Assembly (NCBI GenBank): GCA_017518185.1
Contig: JAFWWB010000033.1
Span: 1-63,621, forward strand
Direction: 5' to 3'
DNA length: 63,621 nt
From: Lachnospiraceae bacterium
GTDB lineage: Bacteria; Bacillota; Clostridia; Lachnospirales; Lachnospiraceae
The notes below the pieces were generated by a model. That model was not told where the DNA came from. It did not search any database and was given only the letters and a program-made list of their open reading frames with translations. Made by a program: the position numbers and the translations under genes. This document shows, piece after piece, positions 8,617 to 17,500 of this stretch. Every line of letters starts with the position of its first letter. The stretch's first letter is position 1.

Positions 8617-10098
8617 TCAGTTCTGATTCTTCTTTGAATCCTTGATACGGTAGTAATCTTCCAGATCCACATCGATCCTTACTTTCGTATCTGGTTTTCG
8701 GTTGCTCAAGAGGCACACAGTCTCAACATGGTGGCTCTGGGCAAACATGTCGCAGCCGCGGAAGCGTTTGAGCTCGTAGCCGCCTGAGCGGAGGATGGAG
8801 AGATCGCGGGCGAGGGTGGCGGGATCACAGCTGACATACACGATACGATCGGGAGAGAGCTTCAGGATGGTATCGAGGCAGATACGGTCGCAGCCCTTTC
8901 TGGGAGGATCCACTACCACGACCTGCGGACGGGGAAGGCTCTCATCCGTCACCACTTCTTCCGCAGCGCCAACGATGAAGCGCACGTTTTTCACGCCGTT
9001 AAACCTGGCGTTCTCTTTTGCATCGGCTATGGCCTGGGGCACTATCTCCACGCCTATCACTTCTTTTGCATTTGCTGCCATCATAAGAGAGATAGTTCCG
9101 ATCCCGCAGTACAGATCCCATACTGTTTCGTTTCCGCTAAGACCCGCATAGCTTACGGCAGTGGCATACAGTCTTTCCGTCTGCTCAGGGTTTACCTGAT
9201 AGAATGACAGCGGTGAGATAAAGAATTCTCTTTTTACTCCGGATATCTCCGAAAAATCCTTTCCGTCCAGAAGCCTCAGTGAATCCCTTATTCCGGGTTC
9301 TCCCCATATGAGCCGGCATTCCTCTCCCATTATCACATTGGTGTTCTTAGTGTTTATGCTTATCATCACGCTTTTTACGGAAGGTATTCCCGCCAGACGT
9401 TCGATCAGGGCATCGGCTGCCGGAAGCTTTTTTCCGTTTATCACGAGGCAGAGCATCATATCCCCGTTTTCCCTGCTCCGCCTTATCAGCGCATGGCGGA
9501 TAAACCCTTTACCGCTCTGCTCATCGTAGGGTTCGATCCCATTTTCTTCCATCCAGTCTTTGAGCAGTAAAAGAAGCTTCCCGTCCTCTACGCCTCCGAG
9601 AAGACAGTCTCCGCAGGGAACTATGCGGTGGCTCCGGCTTTCAAAAAAGCCGAATACGATATCTCCGTTCTTATCCTTTCCGAAGGGATACTGGGCCTTG
9701 TTACGGTAACGCAGCGGCGAGACCGCCGATATAAAGCCTTCATTCAGCTCTTCCAGCTTCTCTCTGTCCATACCGCCTATCCTGGAGAGCGTATCAATGA
9801 TCTTCTCTTCCTTATACTTCGCCTGTGCCTCATACTTCATATGCATCAGGCGGCAGCCGCCACAGCGTCCGAAAGCGGGACAGAGCGGCTCACAGCGGTC
9901 TCCGGAAGGCTTAAGCAGCTCTATCAGCCTTGCATAGGCGTAGGTCTTCTTCAGTTTCGTAATTCCTGCCCGGATCACGTCACCGGGTATGGCTCCCTTT
10001 ACAAAAAACGGGAAGCCATCGGAGCGTCCGATACCTTCCCCTTCGCTTGTAAGTCCGGTTATCTCTATATCGATAATGTCGTTTTTATTGTACATCAT
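8617..10098 (-). CDS. rlmD: 23S rRNA (uracil-C5)-methyltransferase, RlmD/RlmCD family
   Basis: This 493-residue protein methylates uracil C5 in 23S rRNA using AdoMet. It has an N-terminal TRAM RNA-binding domain (about 1-65), an iron-sulfur cysteine cluster (CEPLCPAFGRCGGC, about 79-92), the AdoMet motif DLYCGIGTISLM, the VVVDPPRKGCD motif, and the catalytic-cysteine motif VYVSCDPATLARDL. Length and motif order match the family. The start ATG overlaps the yhaM stop as ATGA, so translation is coupled. In Gram-positive bacteria one such enzyme can modify two sites (RlmCD), and sequence alone does not settle which applies here. Confidence 0.95.
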   Translation of the reverse strand: MMYNKNDIIDIEITGLTSEGEGIGRSDGFPFFVKGAIPGDVIRAGITKLKKTYAYARLIELLKPSGDRCEPLCPAFGRCGGCRLMHMKYEAQAKYKEEKIIDTLSRIGGMDREKLEELNEGFISAVSPLRYRNKAQYPFGKDKNGDIVFGFFESRSHRIVPCGDCLLGGVEDGKLLLLLKDWMEENGIEPYDEQSGKGFIRHALIRRSRENGDMMLCLVINGKKLPAADALIERLAGIPSVKSVMISINTKNTNVIMGEECRLIWGEPGIRDSLRLLDGKDFSEISGVKREFFISPLSFYQVNPEQTERLYATAVSYAGLSGNETVWDLYCGIGTISLMMAANAKEVIGVEIVPQAIADAKENARFNGVKNVRFIVGAAEEVVTDESLPRPQVVVVDPPRKGCDRICLDTILKLSPDRIVYVSCDPATLARDLSILRSGGYELKRFRGCDMFAQSHHVETVCLLSNRKPDTKVRIDVDLEDYYRIKDSKKNQN

Positions 10099-11027
10099 GT
10101 CCTTCTTATATTGCTGTCAAGGAATTTGCAGAAGCCCAGCCATCCATCCTTATCGCTGTTGTCCATCTGCTCCTTGAAGGTTTCCAGTTTCGCATCAAGA
10201 TTATCCGCAAAAGAAAGTGCCAGAGCCTCGATGAGCGCCGGCTTCTTGGGGGATCCGAATTCAAGCTCACCGTGATGTGCCAGTATGCAGTGCTGCAGAT
10301 CCGTCAGAGTCTTCTGTGAGAATCCGTCGATCTCCTTTGCCTTTTCAGATACCATCATCGCGCCTATGACAATGTGTCCCATAAGCTGCCCTTCATCCGT
10401 ATAGTCATTATCCGGATAAGGAGAAAGCTCCCTGGTCTTTCCTATATCATGAAGGAGTGCCGCACTTACCAGCAGATCCCTGTTGAGAACAGGATAGCTC
10501 CCGCTTAAGTGATCGCAGAGCTTTCCCACGGCGAGTGAATGCTCAAGAAGCCCTCCTATGAAACCATGGTGCACGGTCTTTGCAGCAGAAGACCATTTGA
10601 ATACCTTTGCGAACTCTTCATCCTTAAAGAAAGCATCCAGCATTGCATGAAGATCCTTATCTTCCACGCTGTCCGCCAGTTTCAGAAGCTCCTCATACAT
10701 CTCATCGATGTTCTTAGAGGTCATAGGCATGTAATCCGCAGGGTTGTAGTCGATATCCTGTGCTTTACGGAGTCGCGATATCTTGGCCTGTCTGGAGCCG
10801 TTAAAGACTATGACATCTCCGGTGATCTCTATGTAATCCCCCGCTTCGTATTCGCCGATCGCAGGTGAATAGGGTTCCCATACCTTCGCATCCATGGTCC
10901 CTGTTTTATCCTGGATCACAAGACTTTCGTAAGGCTTCCCGTTGCGTGTCTCCGTGACCAGCTTTGACTTGCAGTAGTAGATATCCTGTATCCTGCTGCC
11001 TTCCCCTAAGTCCCTGATATATCTCAT
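10095..11027 (-). CDS. yhaM: 3'-5' exoribonuclease YhaM family protein
   Basis: This 310-residue protein has an N-terminal OB-fold (about 10-100: YESLVIQDKTGTMDAKVWEP) and a C-terminal metal-dependent HD domain with HH..., LLEHSLAV and LLHDIGKTRE, the layout of the YhaM 3'-5' exonucleases of Gram-positive bacteria. It probably degrades RNA, and possibly single-stranded DNA, in the cytoplasm. It starts 13 nt after the HtrA-like stop and overlaps rlmD by 4 nt, forming an operon htrA-like, yhaM, rlmD. All expected HD residues appear intact. Confidence 0.95.
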   Translation of the reverse strand: MRYIRDLGEGSRIQDIYYCKSKLVTETRNGKPYESLVIQDKTGTMDAKVWEPYSPAIGEYEAGDYIEITGDVIVFNGSRQAKISRLRKAQDIDYNPADYMPMTSKNIDEMYEELLKLADSVEDKDLHAMLDAFFKDEEFAKVFKWSSAAKTVHHGFIGGLLEHSLAVGKLCDHLSGSYPVLNRDLLVSAALLHDIGKTRELSPYPDNDYTDEGQLMGHIVIGAMMVSEKAKEIDGFSQKTLTDLQHCILAHHGELEFGSPKKPALIEALALSFADNLDAKLETFKEQMDNSDKDGWLGFCKFLDSNIRRT

Positions 11028-11040
11028 TTGATCCCTCCGT

Positions 11041-12516
11041 TCATTTTCTGATTTCCGGTACTATCTGTACCTCGATATCCCTGTACTCCACACTGGCAAG
11101 ACGGGCGTAGGTCAGAGTGATCTCCTCGCCCGGCTCACATTTCTGCAGCGCTGTCATATAATCATTTACGCTGAATACCGGACTGTCGCCGACACGCATT
11201 ATAACATCGCCTTTTGCTATCCCGGCATTCATTGCCGGTGAATCCATTTCCACACGGCTCACGTATACCCCCTCAGGGATACCGTATTCCTCCGCCGTAT
11301 CCTCTGGAATATCAGCCACCCTCAGGCCAAGATAAGCACATTCTTTGCCGTTGGACATATTCTCTATAAGCTTGCGTATGCCTGAAATGCCATAAGCGTA
11401 GATCATATTCTCGCGGCCCTCTTCGTTATATTTCTGGCATATGATCCCGGCTATCTGCCCCCTGACATTTACCAGCACGCCGCTTGCATTACTGCTGCCG
11501 TATATATCGGTGGTCAGCAGCTGGTAACAGGCATCCCTCGCGGAGACCGTCCTGGCTGCGGAGGTCACGGCACCGTAGCATATGGACTGCTCACCCAGGG
11601 GCATACCCACGGCCATGACCGCATTGCCCAGGATATTGGAGGGATATGAATTTCCTATGGTTGCCGTTGCAATAGCATCCCTGGTCCCCTGCTCAAGGCT
11701 TAAGAGCCTGACCGCGTATATGGCAAGTCCCGTATCCTTATCTTCCGCCTTTTTATACAGCTCTGCCTTCTTCCCGTCGCAGAAAGTGGCCCTGATAGTC
11801 TCTCCGCCGTCCATATCTCCGGCATTCACAACTATCAGCAGCTCATAGCCGTTATCTGCGACTATGAGCCCTATGGTCTGCTCCAGCGTCTCATCCGTCT
11901 CTCCCAGCCAGTCCATATCCCTGCGGGATGAGGTGACGGTGACAAGGCTTCTGGAAACCTCCCTGGAAAGAGCGTACATCTTACGGTAGAGCAGCCTGTA
12001 ATCCTCCAGTTCAAGAGGGATCTGCTCATAAACGATCTGAGGCTCAGGCTCCTTCACCTCTTCGGGCGGGAGTTCCTCCACGGGACGGTCCTCGCTCACG
12101 CTCTCCTCTGCCTCATTGGTACTGACTGAAGCATCGTCATCCAGGATCATGTCCTCTATAGGCGTCTCTATGACGATCTGCTCGGGCTCCTCATCCTCGG
12201 CAGGCACTATGACTGCCTTGATATTCTCCTCTTCCTCCGTCTGTTCCGGAAGGGTGATGACCTTAAGCTCACTGTCGCTGCTCCGGTTTATCAGCTTACC
12301 GAGCTGTGGCTCCAGCAGCAGAAAGGTGACGCAGGCGATAAGGCCAAAGAGTACAGCCATGCCTGCTGTCAGGAAGGTACGCCTGAAAAGCTTCTTCTTA
12401 TTGATGGGACGGTCCTTTATCTTCTCACGGATAAAGTTATAATCGCTGGCCTGGGCTGCCGGTCTGCTGTCCTCTTCTCTTTTATCCTGTTTTTTCTCTT
12501 CTTCCAAATCTTTCAT
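11041..12516 (-). CDS. Membrane-anchored HtrA/DegP-like PDZ protein with lost catalytic triad
   Basis: This 491-residue protein has the HtrA design: a basic N-terminal cytoplasmic tail, one membrane helix (about 46-68), an acidic linker (about 85-165), a trypsin-like domain (about 185-385) and a PDZ domain (about 395-487). The family catalytic residues are absent. The NNHV histidine region reads IVVNAGD, the DLAV aspartate reads TGLAI, and GNSGG reads SNASG, placing Ala where Ser should be. It is therefore probably a pseudoprotease that binds exposed C-termini or peptides through PDZ outside the cell. No clear ribosome site precedes the ATG at 12514-12516. It heads an operon with yhaM and rlmD. 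Confidence 0.88.
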   Translation of the reverse strand: MKDLEEEKKQDKREEDSRPAAQASDYNFIREKIKDRPINKKKLFRRTFLTAGMAVLFGLIACVTFLLLEPQLGKLINRSSDSELKVITLPEQTEEEENIKAVIVPAEDEEPEQIVIETPIEDMILDDDASVSTNEAEESVSEDRPVEELPPEEVKEPEPQIVYEQIPLELEDYRLLYRKMYALSREVSRSLVTVTSSRRDMDWLGETDETLEQTIGLIVADNGYELLIVVNAGDMDGGETIRATFCDGKKAELYKKAEDKDTGLAIYAVRLLSLEQGTRDAIATATIGNSYPSNILGNAVMAVGMPLGEQSICYGAVTSAARTVSARDACYQLLTTDIYGSSNASGVLVNVRGQIAGIICQKYNEEGRENMIYAYGISGIRKLIENMSNGKECAYLGLRVADIPEDTAEEYGIPEGVYVSRVEMDSPAMNAGIAKGDVIMRVGDSPVFSVNDYMTALQKCEPGEEITLTYARLASVEYRDIEVQIVPEIRK

Positions 12517-12518
12517 TA

Positions 12519-12547
12519 TTGCAATTTGATCTTAGCTGTGCTAATAT
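12519..12547 (+). promoter_or_regulatory. Probable tRNA-Ala promoter
   Basis: TTGCAA (12519-12524), a 17-bp spacer and TAATAT (12542-12547) put the transcription start a few bases before the tRNA at 12559. The -10 matches the consensus at only four of six positions. Confidence 0.45.
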
Positions 12548-12558
12548 AACCCTTGTTC

Positions 12559-12631
12559 GGGGTCATAGCTCAGTTGGGAGAGCGCAGCGTTCGCAACGCT
12601 GAGGTCGAGGGTTCGATCCCCTTTGGCTCCA
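12559..12631 (+). tRNA. tRNA-Ala (anticodon CGC)
   Basis: This 73-nt gene folds as a full cloverleaf. The anticodon stem CAGCG/CGCTG encloses TTCGCAA, giving anticodon CGC for GCG codons. The T-arm loop is TTCGATC. The acceptor stem GGGGTCA/TGGCTCC carries the G3-U70 pair that marks alanine tRNAs. CCA is not encoded. Confidence 0.97.
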
Positions 12632-12696
12632 CTATTGGCGGGCATCAGTTCCCGCAGACCTATACAATGATAGAGCATTAGCTATGTTATGTCAAG

Positions 12697-12724
12697 AAAG
12701 GGCGGGATCACTCCCGCCCTTTTC
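12697..12724. terminator. Bidirectional hairpin terminator
   Basis: AAAGGGCGGGA-TCAC-TCCCGCCCTTT is a perfect 11-bp stem with a tetraloop, and T-rich sequence follows on the plus strand. It can end the tRNA-Ala transcript and the convergent lipoprotein gene. Confidence 0.9.
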
Positions 12725-12771
12725 TGTTATGCCGCAGACTTTGTGCGCGGCCTGCTTTTTCCCTGTGCCTG

Positions 12772-13797
12772 TTACATTGTCATCGTAAGATCATCTGCGA
12801 TGTGATCCTGATCGTCGATCCAGACGATACTGTAATCCTCGTTGATCACGATCTTGCCGGTTCCGTTGGTATAGGCGGTCTCATCGCTTACGATCTCGCC
12901 GTTATCATCCACTACGAAATCATGCTTCTCGCAGTCGCTGTAAGTGATCTCCATAGCTGCCTCATCAAAAGTTCCGTGCATGGTCCACTCGCTGTGCTCC
13001 TCTGCGCTGCTGCCCCACCATACCTGGATCAGTGCGCCGTTCGAGCCTTCTGCGGAGATGGTCAGGTTTCCGCGGCCTGCATAATACTGGCCGATAAAGT
13101 TCATCACGGGATTCTGGCCGTCCTCTTCAGTACCTGCATCAATATCTTCACCGAGCGCGGGCTCGTTTACCGGATTATACATCTGCTCAACAATGGCCTG
13201 GATGTCAAAGCCGTCCAGATCCTCAGCTTCCGCGGAGAGGGTATAAGCTATTCCGATCTCTATATCATACCAGCTGCAGAGATCCACCATCCATCCGTCT
13301 TCCACATGACGGCTGATGGTTGCCGGCATATTGCTGCCGCCCCAGTATAAAAGGGTAACTTCCCTGGTATCATCCCAATCATAGTATAAACCGGAGATAT
13401 CCTTATCAACGTCTGCACCATACTGTGCCCTGGCACAGTAATCCACGCCTTCCAGACGGAAATCCAGCTGGATCATATTTCCTGCAGATGAATCTTCCAT
13501 CATACTCCAGCCGTTAACGGTGGAACCGTCGGGAGCTCTGAAAAGACGGGGGCAGGACTCAACTGCCTCTTTCTCCGTGCATTCCTTCCAGGGATTTGCT
13601 AACTCTGTATTCCCTTCGCCTTCCTCATTGCCGCCGTTGTCACCGGTCTCCTCTCCGCCATTCTCCTGTGCGGCTTCTGTGGGCTGCTCACTCTCTGTGG
13701 GCTGTGCAGCGTTTCCGCTATCCTCACCGCAGCCTGCAAGGAGCGCTGCTCCCATCGCCATTATACCTAATGTTTTTACGATCGTACTCTTTTTCAT
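12772..13797 (-). CDS. Lipoprotein of unknown function
   Basis: This 341-residue protein has a lipoprotein signal (GAALLAGC, Cys23), an acidic Gly/Glu/Asn-rich linker (about 25-65) and a globular part of unknown family with several Trp-rich strands (GLYYDWDD, VTLLYWGGSN, IQVWWGSSAE). The ATG at 13795-13797 was chosen because AGGAGG lies just upstream. The 30-codon upstream extension overlaps the promoter. It lies between two terminators with its own promoter, so it is a single-gene unit, although it follows the carbohydrate operon. The C-terminal beta-rich part could bind ligand outside the cell, but I cannot assign it. Confidence 0.85.
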   Translation of the reverse strand: MKKSTIVKTLGIMAMGAALLAGCGEDSGNAAQPTESEQPTEAAQENGGEETGDNGGNEEGEGNTELANPWKECTEKEAVESCPRLFRAPDGSTVNGWSMMEDSSAGNMIQLDFRLEGVDYCARAQYGADVDKDISGLYYDWDDTREVTLLYWGGSNMPATISRHVEDGWMVDLCSWYDIEIGIAYTLSAEAEDLDGFDIQAIVEQMYNPVNEPALGEDIDAGTEEDGQNPVMNFIGQYYAGRGNLTISAEGSNGALIQVWWGSSAEEHSEWTMHGTFDEAAMEITYSDCEKHDFVVDDNGEIVSDETAYTNGTGKIVINEDYSIVWIDDQDHIADDLTMTM

Positions 13798-13843
13798 GAT
13801 CTCCTCCTGAATCATCTTATGTAAATTATCTTCATCGTCGGTC

Positions 13844-13871
13844 ATTTTAGCACTTTTCAACGAAAAGGCAA
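13844..13871 (-). promoter_or_regulatory. Promoter of the lipoprotein gene
   Basis: TTGCCT (13866-13871), a 16-bp spacer and TAAAAT (13844-13849) on the minus strand place transcription start near 13837, about 40 nt before the chosen ATG. Confidence 0.65.
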
Positions 13872-13918
13872 CCTGATTTTTATACAAAAATACAGGTTCT
13901 TCCGCCGCTTTTTTAGGG

Positions 13919-13954
13919 GAAAAAAAACAGGCCCCGGAATTCCGGAACCTGTTT
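13919..13954 (-). terminator. Terminator of the carbohydrate operon
   Basis: On the minus strand AACAGG-tt-CCGGAATTCCGG-gg-CCTGTT forms a long, nearly perfect stem followed by eight T. It lies 25 nt past the last gene of the long operon. Confidence 0.9.
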
Positions 13955-13978
13955 AAGAATTACTTAGTGCTTAACTCT

Positions 13979-15508
13979 TTATTTGAACATTGCGTCCAGG
14001 GCATCCTGTACAGGCTGCTTGTAGGTCTCCTGGAACTGGGCAGGAGTCATGGTGCCGTCGATTATGTCTTCAAGACTTAAGCCTTCGACATTAAGGCTCT
14101 CCCAGAGCTCCATTCCGGGATGTGCGAGGCAGTACTGCTGAACCTCAAAGTTGGCATCATTAAGCTCGGGAACCTTTGCGGTCTCGTTGTACCACCAGTT
14201 GTTTGCCTTCCTGTCGTTCATGGGGTTCTCATCCATGCCTTCCCACCAGCTGTTCAGGTCATAGAGGAAGTTTGCAACAAGGGCAGGCTGCTCAACATTA
14301 ACGGGGATAACGAACCAGTTGCCGTCTACGGAGTTGATGGTAGCATTGGTGTCCTGGTTGCCGGAAGGTCCTACAGGCCACTGGACGTAAGCGGTATCCC
14401 AGGTCAGGTTGCCCTGCTCGCCGTTAGGATAGTTGCCGTTCGCATTCTGGATCCACACAGCGATGGGGAAGAATGCGATGTTGCCGTTGTTGTACTGTAT
14501 ACGCATGCTGTCGGAAGGATTTGCGCCGTCCTTGAAGTACTCGTAAGGATAGCAGACCTTCCAGGTGTTATACATATCACTGAGGAACTGGAGGCACTCA
14601 CCGGTAGCCGCTGAGGAAAGGGTCTCGGTGGTTCCGCCTGCAACAGCAGCACCATTGCTCATGAGCAGCTGGTTGAAGGTATCATTTGCAAAACCGCAGA
14701 AGCCGTATTGGTCGGTCTGTCCGTCGCCGTCGGTATCCTGGGTAAGAGCCTCGCAGTATTCACGGAACTTGTCCCAGGTCCACTCGCCTCTCGCATAGAG
14801 GTCACGGGGATCCTCAAGGCCTTCTTCCTCAAGCATCTGCACATTGAATGCCAGAGGATAGGTATTCTTGAAGCCGCCCTGATACCAGAGGATGCTTGCC
14901 TTGCCGTCACCCATATCAAGATAGGTCATGTACTTCTGATCGGTGAACAGGTCATGGTCGGCAGGAAGCACGGTATGAAGGTCGAGCAGCAGGCCGTTTG
15001 CCTGTGCGGGAACAGCCATGGATGTAGCAACCATGTAAACATCCGCATCGGGAGTACCTGCCAGGGTCGAAGTCTGCAGGGACTCAGCGGTACCGTCATA
15101 AGTAAGGTTGGTCCAGGTAAAGCTGCAGTTGTACTTCTCTTCGATCTTCTTCACGGTATCCATCTTGCGGACAGCAAGATCCTGGTTGAAGGTCTTCTCC
15201 TCGCGGAGCGCATCGCTGTCATCATCAGCGAACTGTGCGGTGACCCAGTCCGGGCTGTCCTCCATAACGTCGCCGGAGGCATAGTACATACGCCACCAGG
15301 AACCGATCACCAGGTCACGGTGAGTGTCGGTGGTATACTCCGTATTTGCCGCAACTGCTGCAGCACCGCCATTGCCGCTGTCTCCGCTGTTTCCTTCATT
15401 GCCGGCAGCAGGGGGATTGGCTCCGCCCTCTCCTCCGCAGGCTGCCATACTCAGAGCCATCACACCCGTGAGGCCGAGAGAAACCAGTTTATTTATCTTC
15501 TTGTTCAT
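13979..15508 (-). CDS. Carbohydrate ABC importer solute-binding lipoprotein
   Basis: This 509-residue extracytoplasmic sugar-binding protein of the MalE/family-1 type has a lipobox (ALSMAAC, Cys24) and a Gly/Asn-rich linker. It carries typical signatures such as WTWDKFREYCEALT, DGDGQTDQYGFCG and WFVIPVNVEQPALVANFLYD. The DGDGQTDQYG stretch looks like a calcium loop, common in these proteins. A good ribosome site (AAAGGAG) precedes the ATG. It is the last gene before the terminator and probably serves the permease pair at 17501-19399. The ligand is not evident, and the GH26 enzyme in the same operon suggests mannan fragments. Confidence 0.92.
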   Translation of the reverse strand: MNKKINKLVSLGLTGVMALSMAACGGEGGANPPAAGNEGNSGDSGNGGAAAVAANTEYTTDTHRDLVIGSWWRMYYASGDVMEDSPDWVTAQFADDDSDALREEKTFNQDLAVRKMDTVKKIEEKYNCSFTWTNLTYDGTAESLQTSTLAGTPDADVYMVATSMAVPAQANGLLLDLHTVLPADHDLFTDQKYMTYLDMGDGKASILWYQGGFKNTYPLAFNVQMLEEEGLEDPRDLYARGEWTWDKFREYCEALTQDTDGDGQTDQYGFCGFANDTFNQLLMSNGAAVAGGTTETLSSAATGECLQFLSDMYNTWKVCYPYEYFKDGANPSDSMRIQYNNGNIAFFPIAVWIQNANGNYPNGEQGNLTWDTAYVQWPVGPSGNQDTNATINSVDGNWFVIPVNVEQPALVANFLYDLNSWWEGMDENPMNDRKANNWWYNETAKVPELNDANFEVQQYCLAHPGMELWESLNVEGLSLEDIIDGTMTPAQFQETYKQPVQDALDAMFK

Positions 15509-15541
15509 TTCTTCTCCTTTCGATCCTTTTCTCTATGTCGA

Positions 15542-17437
15542 TCACTCAGCTACAGGGCCCTGACCTATGGTCACGCCGAATACTTCAAATGCAGAGGAGG
15601 CTTCGATAACGATCTGGTTGCCCCAGGTATCGGGATCCTCGCCGTATGCCTCTGCGATCTGGTCGTGGGTCACCTGGCAATAGGAACCGTTGCATGCTGC
15701 ATAGCTGCTTCCGGAACCGTCATAATCGCCGACACCCACACGTACCCATCCGTTATCACCGCTGGTCATAACGATCCATGCCTCTCCGGTCTCGGAGGTG
15801 TAGGATACGTTGACCACGGAGCCGGGAGCCTTGAGAGCCTCAAGAGCCTCGTCGGAAAGGGTGACGTTGTAATCGATCTGTGCCCAGCCGTCGCCGGTTC
15901 CGCTTATACCGGCATCGACCTGACGGTTGTTGGGGATGAAAGGCACGCCCGTGCCGACCTTTGCGGAATAAACCTCAAAGTGGCTGTCGGACTCGATGAA
16001 GAACTGCTTGTCCCACGCTTCAGGATCGTCTCCGCAGATCTCTGCGATCATATCATAAGTAACAAAGCATTTGGAGCCGTCGGTGATGGCATCCACGGTG
16101 CCGGATCCGTCAGCGTTACCTACGCCGATACGGTTCCAGGCATCACCGGAAAGGCCGAACCAGATGTCGCCGTCATCCGAAGAATAATCGATCTCCACTA
16201 CGGAGCCGGGAGTATGAAGCTTCTCGAGCGCTTCATCGCTGAGATCTATATAACCGATCTGGCTCCATCCGTCAGCCGATGTAGCATCGGGAAGAGTGAT
16301 GTCAACGGCATTTGCCACACTGTAATTGTATGCAGCCTGGCCTATGGTCACTGAATAAACCTCCCAGTCAGCATCGGACTCAGCCTGGATACGGTCGCCC
16401 CAGGTGCTGGTGTCGTCACCGCATACAGCTGCGATCTGCTCGTAGGTTATCTGTGCGGTATCCCTGGAATTATTGAGATAAGCATACTCCTGGCCGCTGC
16501 CGTCGGTATCACCGACACCTACACGCATCCAGCCTGCAGCAGCGCCGGGCATTACGATCCACATATTGCCGGAGCCGGAGCTGTACTTGATCTCAATAAC
16601 ACTGCCGGGTACCAGCTTTGCAAGGGTCTCCTCATCAAGAGTGAGGATGTCTGCCTGAGCCCAGCCGCCTGCGGAGGTGTTTGCCTCGTACTCAACGCCG
16701 CCTGCCACAGCATAAAGATTGGAGGTGTCGGGACCGCCCTCGACTCCCTTCCATGCAACGCTGGTATCAACAGGAAGCGTATTGCCGGCAGCATCCTTGA
16801 AGGTTATATAATTGATGTACAGTTCGGCGCCTTCAAGCCCTTCCTTTGCGCCGGATTCTTCCAATGAGAGTACGATATAATCCCCTGCCTGGGCACCGCT
16901 TATGTCGGCTCCCACAGCCTTGGGGTTACCCTTTTCGGTAAAGATGGACCAGGGAACGTTGGAAGGAGTTCCTCCCAGCACCGTGTAGATCTTACCTGAT
17001 TTGGCCGAGAAGCTGCTCCCCTGCTGCGTCTCAAGACCGAATTCCACACGTGCCACATCGCTTACCTTGTCGCCCAGAAGCTCATCCATCTGGATGCCGA
17101 CAAACATCTTGCCGCCATCCGTTGCCGTGACCCTGACTCCGGCATCACCCACTACCATCTCCAGATCTCCTGCAGAGGGGTTCATGCTCTTGTCTGAGCC
17201 AAGGAAAGAGATGCTTCCGTCTCCGAACAGGATGCTGGCGTTAGGATCGATCTCATACGCCGGCTGCTCTACCGGTGTGGGCTTATTCTCTTCCTCGCCT
17301 CCGGTATTGCCTGCTTCTTCAGTAGGTGCCTCAGTCTCCGTAGGCGCTGCAGGCTCGGTCCCGGTCTCACCGCAGGCAGCCATGGAAAGCGTCAGCACGC
17401 CTGCCATAAGGACAGACATAATCTTTCTTGCTTTCAA
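15542..17437 (-). CDS. Lipoprotein with three tandem carbohydrate-binding-like modules
   Basis: This 631-residue protein has a lipobox (LSMAAC, Cys22) and a Thr/Glu/Pro linker. An N-terminal beta-rich domain (about 60-225) is followed by three homologous repeats at about 254-367, 385-495 and 512-627. Each repeat runs GWxQxD, LSDEALxxL, PGSVVxIxYSS, WxRxGVGxxDGSG, VTYDxIAEICG, and ends in VYSVTIGQ. The pattern resembles free-standing carbohydrate-binding modules of rumen and gut Clostridia, but the family is not certain. There is no catalytic domain. The start codon is TTG (17435-17437) with AGGAGG 9 nt upstream. It lies between importer permeases and a binding protein, so it probably holds glycan at the cell surface. 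It could instead be structural. Confidence 0.85.
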   Translation of the reverse strand: MKARKIMSVLMAGVLTLSMAACGETGTEPAAPTETEAPTEEAGNTGGEEENKPTPVEQPAYEIDPNASILFGDGSISFLGSDKSMNPSAGDLEMVVGDAGVRVTATDGGKMFVGIQMDELLGDKVSDVARVEFGLETQQGSSFSAKSGKIYTVLGGTPSNVPWSIFTEKGNPKAVGADISGAQAGDYIVLSLEESGAKEGLEGAELYINYITFKDAAGNTLPVDTSVAWKGVEGGPDTSNLYAVAGGVEYEANTSAGGWAQADILTLDEETLAKLVPGSVIEIKYSSGSGNMWIVMPGAAAGWMRVGVGDTDGSGQEYAYLNNSRDTAQITYEQIAAVCGDDTSTWGDRIQAESDADWEVYSVTIGQAAYNYSVANAVDITLPDATSADGWSQIGYIDLSDEALEKLHTPGSVVEIDYSSDDGDIWFGLSGDAWNRIGVGNADGSGTVDAITDGSKCFVTYDMIAEICGDDPEAWDKQFFIESDSHFEVYSAKVGTGVPFIPNNRQVDAGISGTGDGWAQIDYNVTLSDEALEALKAPGSVVNVSYTSETGEAWIVMTSGDNGWVRVGVGDYDGSGSSYAACNGSYCQVTHDQIAEAYGEDPDTWGNQIVIEASSAFEVFGVTIGQGPVAE

Positions 17438-17500
17438 CTCTTTCTTCCTCCTTTTTGCCTTTTTTATCTGTAAAGCGGCATCTGCACCGCACTACATTCA

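Noticed and set aside
14708-16354. Long plus-strand open frame of 548 codons
   Set aside because: It is antisense to the solute-binding and triple-module lipoprotein genes, has no ribosome site or recognisable motif, and reflects the GC-rich third codon position of the real genes.
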